Positions 12,300 through 24,721 of a stretch of DNA of 64,000 nucleotides are shown piece after piece. This DNA comes from Pelargonium tetragonum (Eukaryota > Streptophyta > Magnoliopsida > Geraniales > Geraniaceae). The first letter of the stretch is position 1. Each line of letters starts with the position of its first letter. The translations under genes and the position numbers were made by a program. The notes beneath the pieces are model-generated. The model had not been told where the DNA came from. It was given only the letters and a program-made list of their open reading frames with translations, and made no database searches. The stretch covers positions 1 through 64,000 of the forward strand of contig JAYMTL010000067.1 of NCBI GenBank assembly GCA_036897445.1, given 5' to 3'.

Positions 12300-12690
12300 A
12301 AAGGGTTCTAATCCCATAAGACTTCTTACTGACTTGCTGTTTGTTACTCTTCATAACTTTCTTATGAGCCCTCTCTCTTGATAATGTTACTCTATATCGG
12401 TATACCTTCTCCTATGAGCTAGACTGATCCTCTGAATACCTTGCCTAGGAGAGATACCTTTCTTATAAGCCTTAATCTTCTCACGGATATAAATCTTCTT
12501 GTTCTAACAGGTGTGGGTCCTCTTGTTGCCTGGAGCTATTGTACTTTTTGTTTTAACTAATAGTTTATTACTCATACTAATGAGTTAATTTAAAGTTACT
12601 ACTTAGAGATAATAAAGAAATAATAAGGTATATAGTAGTTAGATATTTTTATTTTATAGTAAATCTTACTTGCTGCAGTCTATCTAGTAG
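12300..12690. repeat. Palindrome-poor low-complexity island (12.3 kb)
   Basis: Pyrimidine-rich, triplet-like sequence (CTT/TCT/TTA) lacking the GC-cored palindromes. TTGTTACTCTTC, near 12341, also occurs in the 59.1-kb island near 59139. CTTATGAGCC, CCTATGAGCT and CTTATAAGCC recur inside it. I treat it as a probable diverged member of the island family, in the same sense as the 51-kb and 59-kb copies. Confidence 0.35.
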
Positions 12691-13102
12691 GAAGAGAATG
12701 CTTTGTCTGAACGCTTTTTTTTTGCTTCCTTGTTCTAGAAAGTCTTGAGTAAGATAAATGGAGGGAGTCCTTTTATAGCTTTTCTTGATTGGAATTGACT
12801 TTAAAAAGAGCCTCGGTTATCGATGATTAATCTAGCCATAACTATATAATGGGTAAACACTCAAAAGGAAGCTTTAATACAAGTAGGGAAGTTCATTTCC
12901 TTCATTAAAGAAAGCTCAAGAGTTCATAGCTCCTTATCTTGTTCCTCCGGTATTTTCTCTTAGAGGTTAACTAAACGGGAATGTTATAAGTAATGAAGTC
13001 TACTAAATATAAGAAATGAAAGTCTAGTTTAAAAGTGCTAAGAATTCCTGTAAGAAAAGTTTCAATTAACGAGGGTTAGTGAAGTTTACAAGATCAAGAT
13101 AA

Positions 13103-13113
13103 GGGGGGGGGGG
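13103..13113. repeat. G11 homopolymer followed by TCCTTTC
   Basis: Eleven consecutive G, preceded by AA and followed by TCCTTTC, so the run sits exactly where the G half of an AAGG..CCTTT element would be. It is the longest G run in the window. The length should be treated with caution because homopolymers are prone to sequencing error. Confidence 0.7.
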
Positions 13114-13329
13114 TCCTTTCTCAGGGAAGCTTTGGTTTAGGTTAGAGAATTCCAGTAGTAAGAAATCCTTTTAAGTGTACAAAAGGGAGGTTTATGATTC
13201 TTCTAGAGGCAGTTAAAGTAAGAAATAGAGTAGGAATTGTTTTTACAAGAAGGGTGTAAGTTAGAGACTTTTTATAAGGCTTTCAAGAAGAATGGGAGTA
13301 TAGGTATGAGTAAGAATAACAAAGTTAAA

Positions 13330-13650
13330 GCATAATTAGGTTGGGTAAGGTATGTACTATCATTAAACAAAATAACAAGAACCTTCCTCTGCTACCGCTA
13401 CGGTCAGGTACACTCCTTTCCTACGATATAACGTTAGTATCCTCTACCGATAAGAACAAAGAGTAAGAGGAATTTTTTTAAACTACTAGGACTCTCTCTT
13501 ATCTATTCCTATAAAGAAGTATAGTAAGCTACAAGACTATACTCCTAAAACCGGTTATAATATAAGACATGTAAAGCTATAAAGAAAGACTCATAAGAGA
13601 GAGAGGAAAAGCCACAAGAAGTTACAGAATAGCTAGGAAGAAAGCCGCTA
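13330..13650. repeat. Palindrome-poor island (13.4 kb), homologous to 48.0 kb
   Basis: Low-complexity sequence rich in CTA/TAC/ACT. The 22 bases 13393-13414 align without gaps to 47957-47978 with 17 identities; all five differences are transitions. Both are followed by CCT/CTAC-rich DNA and then purine-rich AAGAG/GAAAG. This supports common descent of the two islands, same orientation. Confidence 0.55.
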
Positions 13651-13677
13651 GGGAATCAACTAAGAGTACCCAGTTTT

Positions 13678-13977
13678 TCAAATTAAGTTTCTAAGTAAGT
13701 CTATACTATTTCTAGCAAATCCTCTAGCCCACTTGAAAAGCTTCCTTTTCTGCTCAATCAACCCAATCCTCATGGGATTAGAACCCGAGTAGTATTTCTT
13801 AGGAAACAACATCCACTCATTTTGAGTTGCTTTACCATTCGATTTGTTTGTGCACGGGTTCGGTTTAGATTTATTACACTTACTTATATAAATAACTGTG
13901 TGTGTTGTATTTAGTGAAACCGGGTTCATTTTTTTATTGGAACAGATAAAAGCGTATTCTTTAAAATTCTTGTACAC
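13678..13977 (-). other. 99-codon open frame, probably chance
   Basis: This is the longest ATG-initiated frame in the gene-free part. The translation is Lys/Asn/Ser-rich with no membrane segment, no repeated motif and no resemblance to a mitochondrial gene that I know. In 63 kb of AT-rich DNA read in six frames one frame of this size is expected by chance. I do not propose it as a gene. Confidence 0.15.
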
Positions 13978-15752
13978 GAGCTTTGAGTTTAGCTCTAACT
14001 TATGAAAGGGTAGAGTAAGTATTTTCTTTATTCGAAATTAGAGCTTTTTGTCTTAATAATTCTAAGCTTGGTAAACAGAGTGAGATTCCCAGTATTTATT
14101 ACCTAAAATTGGAATAAGAAGTTTCAAAAACTTTAAATGCTGTTTCTCCGACCTTGTATTTTTACCCTTTTACTCCGATTGAGGGTGAGGCAAAACCCCG
14201 ATTTTTATGTTATGAGGGTTTGAAGTTTAATACCTTGGTAGAATCCGGACGGTGGATATAGAAAATGACCTAGGAAACTAAATCCAATCTTTTTATTTTA
14301 ATAAATCTTTTAATTAAAGGGACACCACTTCTTCAATCTAAGAAAGAAATAACCTTGCTCTAATGCAAAAAAGGAAAAAGTTTTTTTGTACTATAATAGG
14401 AAGTCCCAGGTACCGACTGTGTGATATTCTTTGTTCTAAGTATAGAACAGAACCCCTTATTTATATACTAGTACTAGCTCGAGTCCTTTTTTAAATTTGA
14501 AGTGTACTTATGCCTCGTTGTGGTTATCGGTAAACTCCCGTGTAATAGCTAAAAAAATGCTTAATTGAAGACCTATCTTATTCGAAAGATTGGTTATATT
14601 TATAGGGTATTCCCAAATTCACTAAAAAACTACCCGTAGTTCACAACATACGCACTTCCATCTTTTAGAGAACCCCTAACATTTTGCCCATTAGTACGAA
14701 TATTTATACATGAGAACCCTGAAAAAGGAGCTTTTATTTGGTTTAAACTCACAGGACTTACTAGTTAAAAATGCAGTAAGATCCTTTTAGTACGGGGTTA
14801 AGAAATTACCTTTTTAATTAAACCTCTTCTTTTTCCTTTGGAATATAGGTTTAACTTCCAGGCTTATTTAGATATTTTTTTGTCCTTCCACGAACGATCA
14901 TACAAGGAATTTTTTATATATACTCCAATAAAAGGGTAAATTCACTATAGCTATAGAGTATCCTTTTGGTGCGTTACACTATTAAAAAGGGGGCAGGCAA
15001 TACTCCGGCTACATTTAAAAAATAATAGTTAGATTTGTAAAGTCAATCTTTAAAGTCAATTTCTATTTTATAGTGCTGATTTAAGAAACCTGTCCCTGTT
15101 TCAAATAGAGTATAAATTTTTACGGAGAATTTAGGTAATTGTGTAGTGAAATTCTATGTCGCTAAAACTTAAATACAGTGTAATTGAAAGGGGCAAAAAA
15201 CTTTTTCTAAATTCACTTAACGAACAAAAAATCGGTAGGATTGCTATAAATATAGGGAATTTTTCGTGAGCTCGATTTGTATATGAGGAGAGTGATATTC
15301 CTATTTATGCTTGTTTAGATTAGAGGAAACTATTATCTATTACGATGGAAAAAACCTACTTTGACCTAAAATTAGCTAGAGCTTTTATTTTCTACCAAAC
15401 AACTCTAGCGTGTACTAATTACTAATTTTGGACATAAGAAAAGGATAACCCCCAAGTGATTTCCACTTACGCAACTCAAAAGGAGTCCATACGTTTTATA
15501 AAAACCTGTAAGATGGAAAACTTTATAATAGGTTATAAGAAGTTCTATCTTGCTTTGCTAATTTCCAGTTTAAAAGTGGGAAATTGCCGAAATGAAACAG
15601 ATTTTTATTGCTGCGATATCAAAAAGAAAAACTACTTATTACAAGGTTCCTTCGCGGAAAACTCGAGCTAAAGAATATGCAAGAAATCCCCCCCCTTTAA
15701 TTTAAAAGAGAATTTGTTAGTATCAGCATCTCTGTCGACTTAACAAAAAGGA

Positions 15753-15764
15753 AGCGCCCCTAGT
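15753..15764. repeat. AGCGCCCCTAGT, copy 1
   Basis: This exact 12-mer is repeated at 33596-33607; both copies are preceded by AAGG or AAAGG. The match extends beyond the palindromic core into TAGT, which suggests a copied sequence rather than independent palindrome formation. Confidence 0.5.
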
Positions 15765-17933
15765 ACAAATGGGTAACTTAATGCCTCGGGAACACTAAAA
15801 AATGCTTTGAATCAGGCCTTTTTAGGACCCGCCTCTTTTGTATTTGGAATCCCTTCAATTTAGTAGAATAGTTTCTAAAAGGCAAAGGATAGAACTCAAT
15901 CTCAGATAAAATCTAACTAATAAATATGGCAGAAGGGGCTAAAAAGAAGTTATTAACAGAGTTTTCAAAGAAGCTGTGGTGAAATACAAGGCATCGACTC
16001 GCTTAAAAGTTTAGATTACAAATTCTCGCTCGAATACAACTTCGGACCTCCGGGTATACTCCTAAGTAAAAGTGTAACAACCAGAGAATCCTTAAAGCAT
16101 TTCAGAGGTGAGCCTTTTAAACAACACATTTTCCCAGGAGCCCTGCACCTATCTGAATATAGTTTTTTTCAACTCTACGAGACATTGACTTAGATTTAAA
16201 TAACTGGGGCTATTTAGAAGTAGGGAAGTCTTTACAAAGATTTCAGTATAGGTTAACGCTTGTGATTATTACAAAAGCAACTTCGTATATTCAAATCCAG
16301 TACTCCCTTACTTATATCGTAATGCAATAAAATAAAAGGACCAAAACTTAAACTTAAGTATCCCGCCAGCCACAACAAAGCCTTTTTAAAGTTCAAGATT
16401 TGTTTCCAGAGTAATAAGTGCGCTTAATTGTAAAAGCGGAAGTCCTTATTCTGCGAAAACTCCTAAAAGGACTAGCAAATGAGTAAAAAACTTAAATAGC
16501 TATTCCCCGGTACTCTTTTCTTTTTAAGCATATAACATCAAATGAAGGGAATTTTTCTTAAATAGCAGGATACCGAGTAAGCAACAAATCTTAGATAGCT
16601 TAATGCTCAAAATTTTAGGGCGCCTTAGTAAGTTAACAAAAAGAAGTTTCACTCTATCCTAATTTATAGATAAACTCCCCTTATCAGACTTTGGCTTGTT
16701 AATTTTCTTTATTAGCACAAGTTCTTACCCTAAAAAAGGAAAACTTTCCGTCAGCTCGGCCGGTACTTACCAGATTCTTTATTAATTCGTAGCTACTTCT
16801 GCTCGATACCTCGGTGCTTTTTTCTACTGTTCAAGATTACCGCTGAGTATTATGTACAACCCCAAAAGGAGTCCTTATCCACGGGTTTAGAGGGGTTCCG
16901 TATCCAAATAACAACCTACTCTTATATATAGAAAATCTCTTTTTATAATATCCGGATTTTATGATTTTCACTTTCCTACCGTTTCTATAGTACAAGGGAC
17001 TAAGAACTCGCATTGATAGTCGGATACCCATAGAATTTTGGCTTTTCGACATTCAATTTCTTTAGTACTTACAAAAATTAGGATTTAAGGTTAGAGCCTT
17101 ACGAGTATATTTTCAGAATGAAATTTTTTTAGGAAGTCCTGTCATTTTGAGGGTATTTCAGGAGCTTTTTTTAGGTTAGTATAGGACTCCGCTGTTTGTA
17201 AAATTTTAAAAAGGAAGTTTTTCTAGATATGTAAAAGGAGATATATCGTAGTTTAGTTCTTGAGAATACGGCTTAGCGTTTTGTATTTGCCCTAGAACCG
17301 AGGAACGGGTGGTGCTTTTTAGTAAAAACAGGGCTGAATTATAGGAAGGAATCCTGCTAGATCTATAACTAAGAACTTACTTAAATTAGCTCTAATTCTC
17401 ATGACAAAGCAAATCGCAATCTGTCATAGCTGTCAGGTAAACCCTTTCCTTTCTTTCAACGGGACTTTCTAAGAAACTTTATTTAGTATATAGGAAGACT
17501 TTACAGCTAACGTAACACTGTCTCCTTGTTTTTAATTCTACTTGAGTAACGGTGCACAGCAGCGCAGAGTAACAGATAAATCTATAAGATATAAAGACTC
17601 CACCTGACTTTACTTTTTTTACAGACTAAACAAATTGTTATTGTTGAATTCTAGCAAGTTCAAGGAATTTCTTGACCCAGTATATAGTTTAAAATACGTC
17701 TATTACCTAAATTACTCAGGCTTTTAGGTAAGGTTGTAAGAAAGGAAAAATACCAGAAAAAATCCAGTTCTAGCGCAGTAGCTGAGTTCATAGTATCACA
17801 GGAAAAAGTCTTATAAAAGAAAGTATGTCCTTATTAAAAGTTTTGTCTTGCTAGAATGGGTGTAACAATTTCATATCAGGGCCTAACCTAGGTTTCAAAT
17901 TACCTTTAAAGCAGAGCTCAATGCGCACAGGAA

Positions 17934-17941
17934 GGGCGCCC
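17934..17941. repeat. Perfect palindrome GGGCGCCC, copy 1
   Basis: An all-GC 8-mer, also at 30925-30932 and 58826-58833. For 35% G+C and independent bases, about 0.05 occurrences are expected in the whole window. Confidence 0.65.
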
Positions 17942-18072
17942 CCCTATACTAGTTCTTTCAGCAGCCCCTTAATTATCCTTTTTTTATTTCTTTAGAATAC
18001 AGGGTTACCCTCTTCAAGAGGAGATTAAAAATAATAAACCGGTATTAGGTCTCCCCGCAGCACTGTGACTGC

Positions 18073-18084
18073 GAGGGATCCCTC
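18073..18084. repeat. Perfect 12-bp palindrome GAGGGATCCCTC
   Basis: A perfect 12-bp palindrome with a GATC core, among the longest uninterrupted GC-cored palindromes in the window. Confidence 0.65.
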
Positions 18085-19079
18085 ATTAAAACTAGTTAAG
18101 AAAACGTTTTTGCACAAAATTAAAGAACCAATTAGCTACGAATAGAATACCCAAAGTTCTTCATATCTCGTTCTACTTCAAAAGCTGCTAAACTCCGGGA
18201 TACTGTAGGAAACTCGATCAAATTACACTGAATTATAGACCCTAAAACACTAAAATACAACTTCTGTAAATCCTTTTCTACAAGACTCGGGGCAGGTATA
18301 CTTACATTACAATAGAGTTAAAAAGCAACCCCCTCGAAATTCTTAATCGTAGAGTACCCTTTTAAGAATACGCCAATACTCACTTGAAATTACATTATTT
18401 TTTATGTTTTTATTTTGTGTTTTAACTACTGTTTTTTTTAAGTAAGTACTATGCTTAACTGCATCAAAAAAAGGAAACCCCGAGTTCCACAATAGGCCTA
18501 GAGTTTCTAACTAAGAACTAAAAGGCTTCAACTTTATGGGTGTTCATTTTCTCAGGCATGCTGCGCATATTCTGAAGTGCTCAAAAAGGGAAGGGGTTAG
18601 AAATGAAAAAAAAAAACTGTACCACAGTATCCTTATAATAGAGCCATTTAACTCAGGTCTTTTTTTAATTGTAAAGATATAGTCTTAGAGTCAGAAGTTA
18701 GCTTAGCACATCAGGGTCAAAATTGAAAGCCTAAGCCTTATACCAAAAAGTCGTACTATAACTATAGGAGTTTCCCTGGTTATGAAAGGCACTGTCCAAA
18801 TATTACTACGCTTGAGTTTATAGCCCCTTAGCACTTATAAAATGCGAATCCAATTAATGCTTTTTAAACGAAAAGCTTTCCGCGGTTTTTATCCCTTTAA
18901 CTAAACAAGGAGAGACGCAGGATCTCCGGTAGACTTTCTTTTTTCTGAGGGAAAAATCCAAAATATCGTAGAGGAAAAGAGATCTCATTTAGAGCATTCT
19001 TCGAGAAAGTCAATTTTATCATAACACTGCACCGACCTCTAACAAGGATAAACAAGCCTAGATAAAAAAAAAAGATTCG

Positions 19080-19140
19080 CGACCTAGCAGTTCAAATTAA
19101 GAAAGCTGTCCTAACTTTTAAGAGCAACCCGACCTAGCAG
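19080..19140. repeat. Direct repeat CGACCTAGCAG, 50 bp apart
   Basis: Exact 11-base copies lie at 19080-19090 and 19130-19140. The intervening sequence is not otherwise repeated. The pair could be the footprint of a small insertion or a short duplication. Confidence 0.5.
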
Positions 19141-19299
19141 AATTCATTCTTTTATACTTTCCCTATCTTTTCCTTTTTATGTACTTCTTGTGTTGTGTAG
19201 CGAGTTCGCTAGAGCCTGTACAGACGGGTGTCTCCCCAGTTCATTTTTACTATAAGCGGACAAAGACCTTGGTTGCCACTCTCCCTGCTTTAGGGCTGT

Positions 19300-19317
19300 T
19301 ATAGGTTATATCCTATA
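19300..19317. repeat. Inverted repeat TATAGG/CCTATA
   Basis: Arms at 19300-19305 and 19312-19317 enclose a 6-base AT loop; TATAGG then follows again in the overlapping register. It is a weak hairpin of the general GG..CC type. Confidence 0.4.
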
Positions 19318-20459
19318 GGTATACTGTCGCAAAAAAGAATTTTACTAACTCCCTTAAATTAGAAAGCTCCTTGTTGCCGAGAATTTGTTTTAATAAATTG
19401 CTTATGCTTCAGCGGCTAAGCTGCACCTACTATTATTTTCGCCTAGAATTCTTAACTATAATTACAAATATGAAAAGAGGCCTATTCAAATATTACATCT
19501 GCAGCATACCCCTTCCAGGGCTCTAAAATAAAAGGAAAAGTTGCAAGACAAGTATACCCATAAGAACACCAAATTATATATATAAGGAATTTGCTCAAAG
19601 GGAAAGAGCTTATATAGGAAGATTCCACTTACTTTATTATATCACAAGAATCCCGAAAGGGAATGAAGAATATTGATATTGAATTTTGATCTATAAATTT
19701 TAGCACTACTTGAGCTTCAAAAGAAATCTCGTGCAAGAGTCGTGTCCAAACCTAGGCTTTTAGATAAATTCGATATTTACAGCATCTTGTTTACCTGGGG
19801 TGGGGAATACCTACATATAATTCAAGCATTCTAGTATCTCAAAAAATCTCTCATTGTGGACACGCTAGGATTTTAGAGTAAAGGGTTTTGATTGCTTCCT
19901 GTTATTGGGTATACTTTTCAAGGGGGGTTTTCAGTAAATGAAGTGAAAGAATTTCTGGTAAATAATGTAGAACTTAAGGATTCCTTTTGTTTCCCGGTTT
20001 TCGAGTAAGAGTAAAGAGAAGAAATTGAGTCAATCTAAAGGATTTAGGGTTACTTGAGTCTTAAGAATAAGGGATCCATTTAAGATTAGGAAAGCTAGTG
20101 AGAATATATGAGTAGGGGCTGTTGCGACTAGAACCCTTGCATTCCAATTTCTATTCTGGTTAAAGGCATTTCAGAGATCAAGAATTATAAAAGCTGAGCT
20201 GGCTTGCTTCTTGTTGTGTTGTTTACCAGGTTTTCTGGTTCTAAGTTATCAAGAGTTAAAGCGAATAGAATGGAGTAAATAGAAAGGAAGCTAAAGTACT
20301 CTTACCTCCCCAAAGTAAGTAAGACAGCCAGGGAAAGATTATAAAGTAACCTAAAAACAACTAGAGCTAAGGAATCTCATACAAAAGGATACTAAACTCT
20401 AGTTATTCTGAGTAAAAACGACTCTTAAGGCATAGAAAAAGGCAAGAGGAATGCGCTCC

Positions 20460-20730
20460 CTAAACAATTAAACGTAGGACTCTAATACAATTATTACTAG
20501 TATTATTAGAGAAGTATTAAACTCCAATTATTAAAAGGGGCAAAAATTCTATCTATTATACAATTTTATAAATTAATAATAACTAATAAACAAGACTATC
20601 TGTTACTATTAACTACTACTATACATATAAGATTTAGTAATACAATAGCTACAAGAACACGAATACGGGCTACATCAATAAAGTTATCTTAGTATCTCTC
20701 TCGACTTCTTTCTATTATTATTTGTTCCTC
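20460..20730. repeat. Palindrome-poor AT-rich island (20.5 kb)
   Basis: A TAA/ACT/ATA-rich stretch without GC-cored palindromes. A segment near 20646-20673 (AGCTACAAGAACACGAATACGGGC) resembles 38010-38034 (GGCTACAATAAGTACAGG, then TATAGCCC), in the same orientation. The similarity is looser than for the 13.4/48.0 pair, so membership of the island family is tentative. Confidence 0.35.
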
Positions 20731-21908
20731 CTAGTATTCCTGTTAAGAAGCCCTAATGTCATGATTTATTCTTTGTAGCAAGGACCCCCTTATAACAAGA
20801 GAACAAGCTGAGAAAAAGAGAGATTCTTCTTCTTGACTTGTTAGGCCTATCCTAAACTTCTATAAATTCCCCTGCATAGAATTTGTTTGGCAGAGGTTTA
20901 CGGATCTAAATCTAAATAAAAAGGGTAAACCAACGAAATTTTGATCCAGAAATAAGGTATAAACTAAAGTGAGAATTTCCCTTCTCCCCCAAAAGCTTGG
21001 GTACTAAAACTGGGAAAAGCTTCATTTTAAGGACTTATCTCAAGCCTTTTTCGGATTATTCAAGTCAGAGACTTATCTAATTTCTAACTCCGGGTTTGTT
21101 TCCTTTAAAAGAAGCAGCATACCGAAGCACTTTTGTATCTCAGCAAGACTTGGGTGGCGCTTTATTTTGTTTTCTTACGGGTTTTAGCTCCTAAGTAGCA
21201 AGCAGTTCGGGCTTGTAACGAGGTACTGTCAGTGGTAGGAGATTTTTCTTTTACATTGAAAAAGTTTTGTTATAGCTAGTCTACTGAGTCATGTAAGGTA
21301 TATAATAGAGGCTCCTCAATCAAGATTCAAAAGTACTGCCCTTCATTCTACAAATTCATTTTTTGCTTTTTTTGTAGTTTTTAAAAAGATGCGTGCAAGA
21401 TAAAGAAACTCTTTTATTTTGTCTTTAGCTGGGAGAAACTATTACCCTCACTCCTTCTAAAATCTGTACAGAGTTTTAGTTTATCATCTGATAACCCTTA
21501 TAAATTAGAAATCTCTTTGCTCATGGGCTAGACCTTCGCACTTAAAGGAGAGGGCTAAAAAAGTGTTTAATTTAATATAAATTACTAGTATTAACACTTA
21601 TAAGCTGCGGGGTATCCCCTCTCTACTGTTAGTAATTTTCTAGCAACCGACAAAGTTCTATTTTCTTTCCGTTTTTACTAAAGCTGGCTTTTATTCTAGA
21701 CTTAAATCTCGTAACCAGAAAGCGCCCCGAAGCTCGCTTTTAATACTTTTTCTTTTATAGGTCCTACATTTCATACTTAGGCCGAGAAGGGCTAGTTAAG
21801 CAATACCGGATTCCCCAATATTTGTACTAAGAGGAATTTGTTAAAAGTTCATAAAGGGTTTGGCTCAATTCAAACAACGTCAACGTTTTATGTAAATCCT
21901 TGCCCATA

Positions 21909-21926
21909 GCACACCTAAAGGTGTGC
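21909..21926. repeat. Perfect hairpin GCACACC-TAAA-GGTGTGC
   Basis: A 7-bp stem with five G-C pairs and a TAAA tetraloop. It is unlike the A/G-C/T palindromes in sequence and would be the most stable small hairpin I found in the window. A role in RNA processing or as a replication or transcription signal is possible but not shown. Confidence 0.55.
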
Positions 21927-24712
21927 CTTGGTAAGGTTTCTATACCTGGCCCCTTGTGGGCTCGTTTTAAAAAAGAATACTCACTTTTCGGAATTGAAAG
22001 AATACCTGGAGAAGTTATAATGTTAAGGAAAAACCCATTTTATAGGCAATTGTCTTAGACCATATAAAACTCCCCTATCATTCTGTAGGAGCTGACCTCT
22101 AAAAGAGAGTCCTTAGGAACGGCGGGTTTATAGGTTTCCTTGTTTGTTTCTTATTTAATATACTACTTAGCTAACCTGGGATTTAAGTGAGGATAGGTTA
22201 GGGCTCTTTACTGTAAAATATCTGCTTTTCATAAGAATTTACAAGCAAAAGAATGAATTTAGGGGTCCCCCACGACAAGCCGGATATTGTTAAGGGTTGT
22301 CCGCTCTATCAAGTATTTAACTAAAGTTCTTAGGAATAATATCAAACTTTATATTTACATTTTATCATATAGTTATTTAAGCCGTAGGGCAACCCCAGTC
22401 GGGAAACTTTGAAGTTATATCTTTAGCTTTGACTTGACATACATATCCCGGACCTTAGACCCTAAAAAGCTATTGGCCCATGTCTCCTTTATTTAACAGA
22501 GCTCCCAAGAGCTAAACCAAGGGTGAGTTTATTACGGATAATTCCATACCTATTGAAATAATGAACTCTATCCATTAGATGCGGGAAAGGGTAAGGCTTA
22601 TACTTAGCAAAGAACTTGTAATATTTCTCCGTTCAAACCTAGTTGCCCCTAAACAAACTTATATGCCCCGACTCCTAGCTTTTCTTGTATAATTTAGAAA
22701 ACTTGAAACCCTGGAATAAGCGTATTTGCATATGTATCGAAAGTGAAACTAAAACCATGCCTGAAAAGTAGAACCTTAAAAATCCCTTAGCTTGCCCTAT
22801 GTTTTGTATATAACTAGCTATTAAGAAAAGCTAGAATTTAAAGCAATAGCCCTTTACTAAAAGTGCCACACTACATAAGGACCTTTGACTTGTTAAAACG
22901 ACCCTTATGTGTATTTCCTCCAGAATTAGATTCTTACTTCATTTTCCCTTGCCTATTAAAGAGTTCTTCTTAATATAATAAGTCTTGAAGTACCCCACTT
23001 ACTTGAGGAAAGCCTCTGGTAAGGCTATAAAAAAGTCTTACTTTACTATAAATATAAAAAGGGGTTCCTGTTTCAGCAGGGGTTTACCCCGAGTAATAAA
23101 TAGAATTCACAACTAAAGAAGAGTCTTTATTTTATTAAGCTAAGCAGATTTGAATTTGAACCTCGGGACCCATTAAAATTTTTGATCCAAGGTAGTTTAC
23201 ACAATTACTTTAGAGGCCTACGCCCTTGTTAGAGTAACTCTGGATGCTTTAGAAGTTTAAATTAATACTAAAGGGCGTCGCTATTATATTCTGGAATTAG
23301 CTGGATATATCAAAGTTTCAACCCGTAATAATTAGCTCAAGGAAACCCTTTTACCGTAAGGAATAGTCCTACTTTTCCGGGTAATCCTATTTCAAAAATA
23401 AGCATAACTTTAGTTTCTAAAAAGCAACCCCAAGTATTCAAGTATTACTTAACTTAATAAGAGAAATACCCGAGCTTAAGGGCTTTCGCATTAAAAAAAT
23501 TTTGACTCTTTATTTATATTCGTATTTGACATTACCTATTTCAGAATTTTAGTGTAATTAAAGAGGAACCCTACTTAAATAGCTCTCTATTCTCCTTTTT
23601 CTCCTGAGTTTCGAACCTAAAAATTTCTTCTAAAGTAAGAAATTTGATAGTGAAGGACTTTTCTAAATTATTTTACTATCCCTATATGTTATAAGTTACC
23701 CGGGAACTCCTACCTGATGACTGAAATGGGAATTCTTAATTCTTATATGTCGACTTAAGAGCTTGTAGTATAATAAAAGTTTCCTAGCTTAGACTTTGAT
23801 TTCATATATTTCTAAAAACAGAGCAAATCCTGAGAGTATAGGCGGCTTTACCTATGGCTACGTTATGAAAAGTCAAAAGTTCTAACACCGAAAACCCTTT
23901 TACTTGTCTCTAGTAAACCCGTTTATTAATAATTAGCTTTATGAAAAGGAGCTTTTATTTTAGTGCAGCTCAAATTCAATTCTTATTATACTTAATGTAA
24001 ATTGCCTTAATGTCTTAACCAATTGTACCCTTAACGGACTACTACTCGTTATCAGAACTACTTAAGTAGACACTTTTGTTCACCTCTAATACAGCCCATA
24101 GGTTAGTAAAAGCGGCCCCACTTAGTATAAAACCCCGAGTTCGAGAAAAAGGATTGGTACATTTTACTCGTATCTGCCCAAGGAGGGAGTTAAAACCCAA
24201 GGAATTTTTCGACGGCTTGTCTACCTTGTATTTTGTACTACGCTCAGCCTTACTGCGCAAAGAAAGTTGAACAATACAGAAACAGCTAGAAAGGGGGCTT
24301 TTTATAATTGTAAGGATGCCCTTGTTTTAAATTTAATACTGAACTTATTCCCTACCTTTTATAACTAAAGCTTGCCTGGAGTCTAAATTGAGATAGAATT
24401 CCTAACTTCATTATTTTTATTTAGATTTTTTTCTTTTCAGCGGAAGGTGTTGTAGTTTATATATAAATATAAAGAAAGAGGGTTCTGGGTCACATAAACA
24501 AGACATTCTCTTTAAAAACCCCCGTTTAAGGGGAGTCTACTAAGGTTAGGGAAAATCCTACTTTTTTATCTTTTTTCTAATCTTATAAGTGACTGCCCAA
24601 TAAATTAAATATAAAGCAACCCTGCAGTTAGACCAAAAGGGAGCTAAATATTGTGAACTCATAGGACCTTACTAAGCCTCGGCCTCTTATTTAGTAGAAC
24701 GTATAAGAAGAC

Positions 24713-24721
24713 GGGGGGGGG
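24713..24721. repeat. G9 homopolymer before CTACTTC
   Basis: Nine G preceded by GAC and followed by CTACTT. As at 13103 and 56693 the run sits at the G half of a palindrome-like element. Confidence 0.6.

Larger units (their letters stand above)
13978..20200. other. Palindrome-rich non-coding matrix, block 2
   Basis: No gene recognised. Examples of the palindromes are GAGGGATCCCTC (18073-18084), GGGCGCCC (17934-17941) and the element ending CGCCCCTAGT at 15753-15764. A C8 run lies at 15688-15695. Confidence 0.7.

Noticed and set aside
13678-13977. 99-codon minus-strand open frame as a gene
   Set aside because: No family features, Lys/Asn/Ser-rich from base composition, and a frame of this size is expected by chance in 63 kb of AT-rich DNA.
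24042-24270. Overlapping open frames on both strands (about 72 and 64 codons)
   Set aside because: They mirror each other and show no domain; locally low stop density explains both. The same holds for the pair at 51506-51705.
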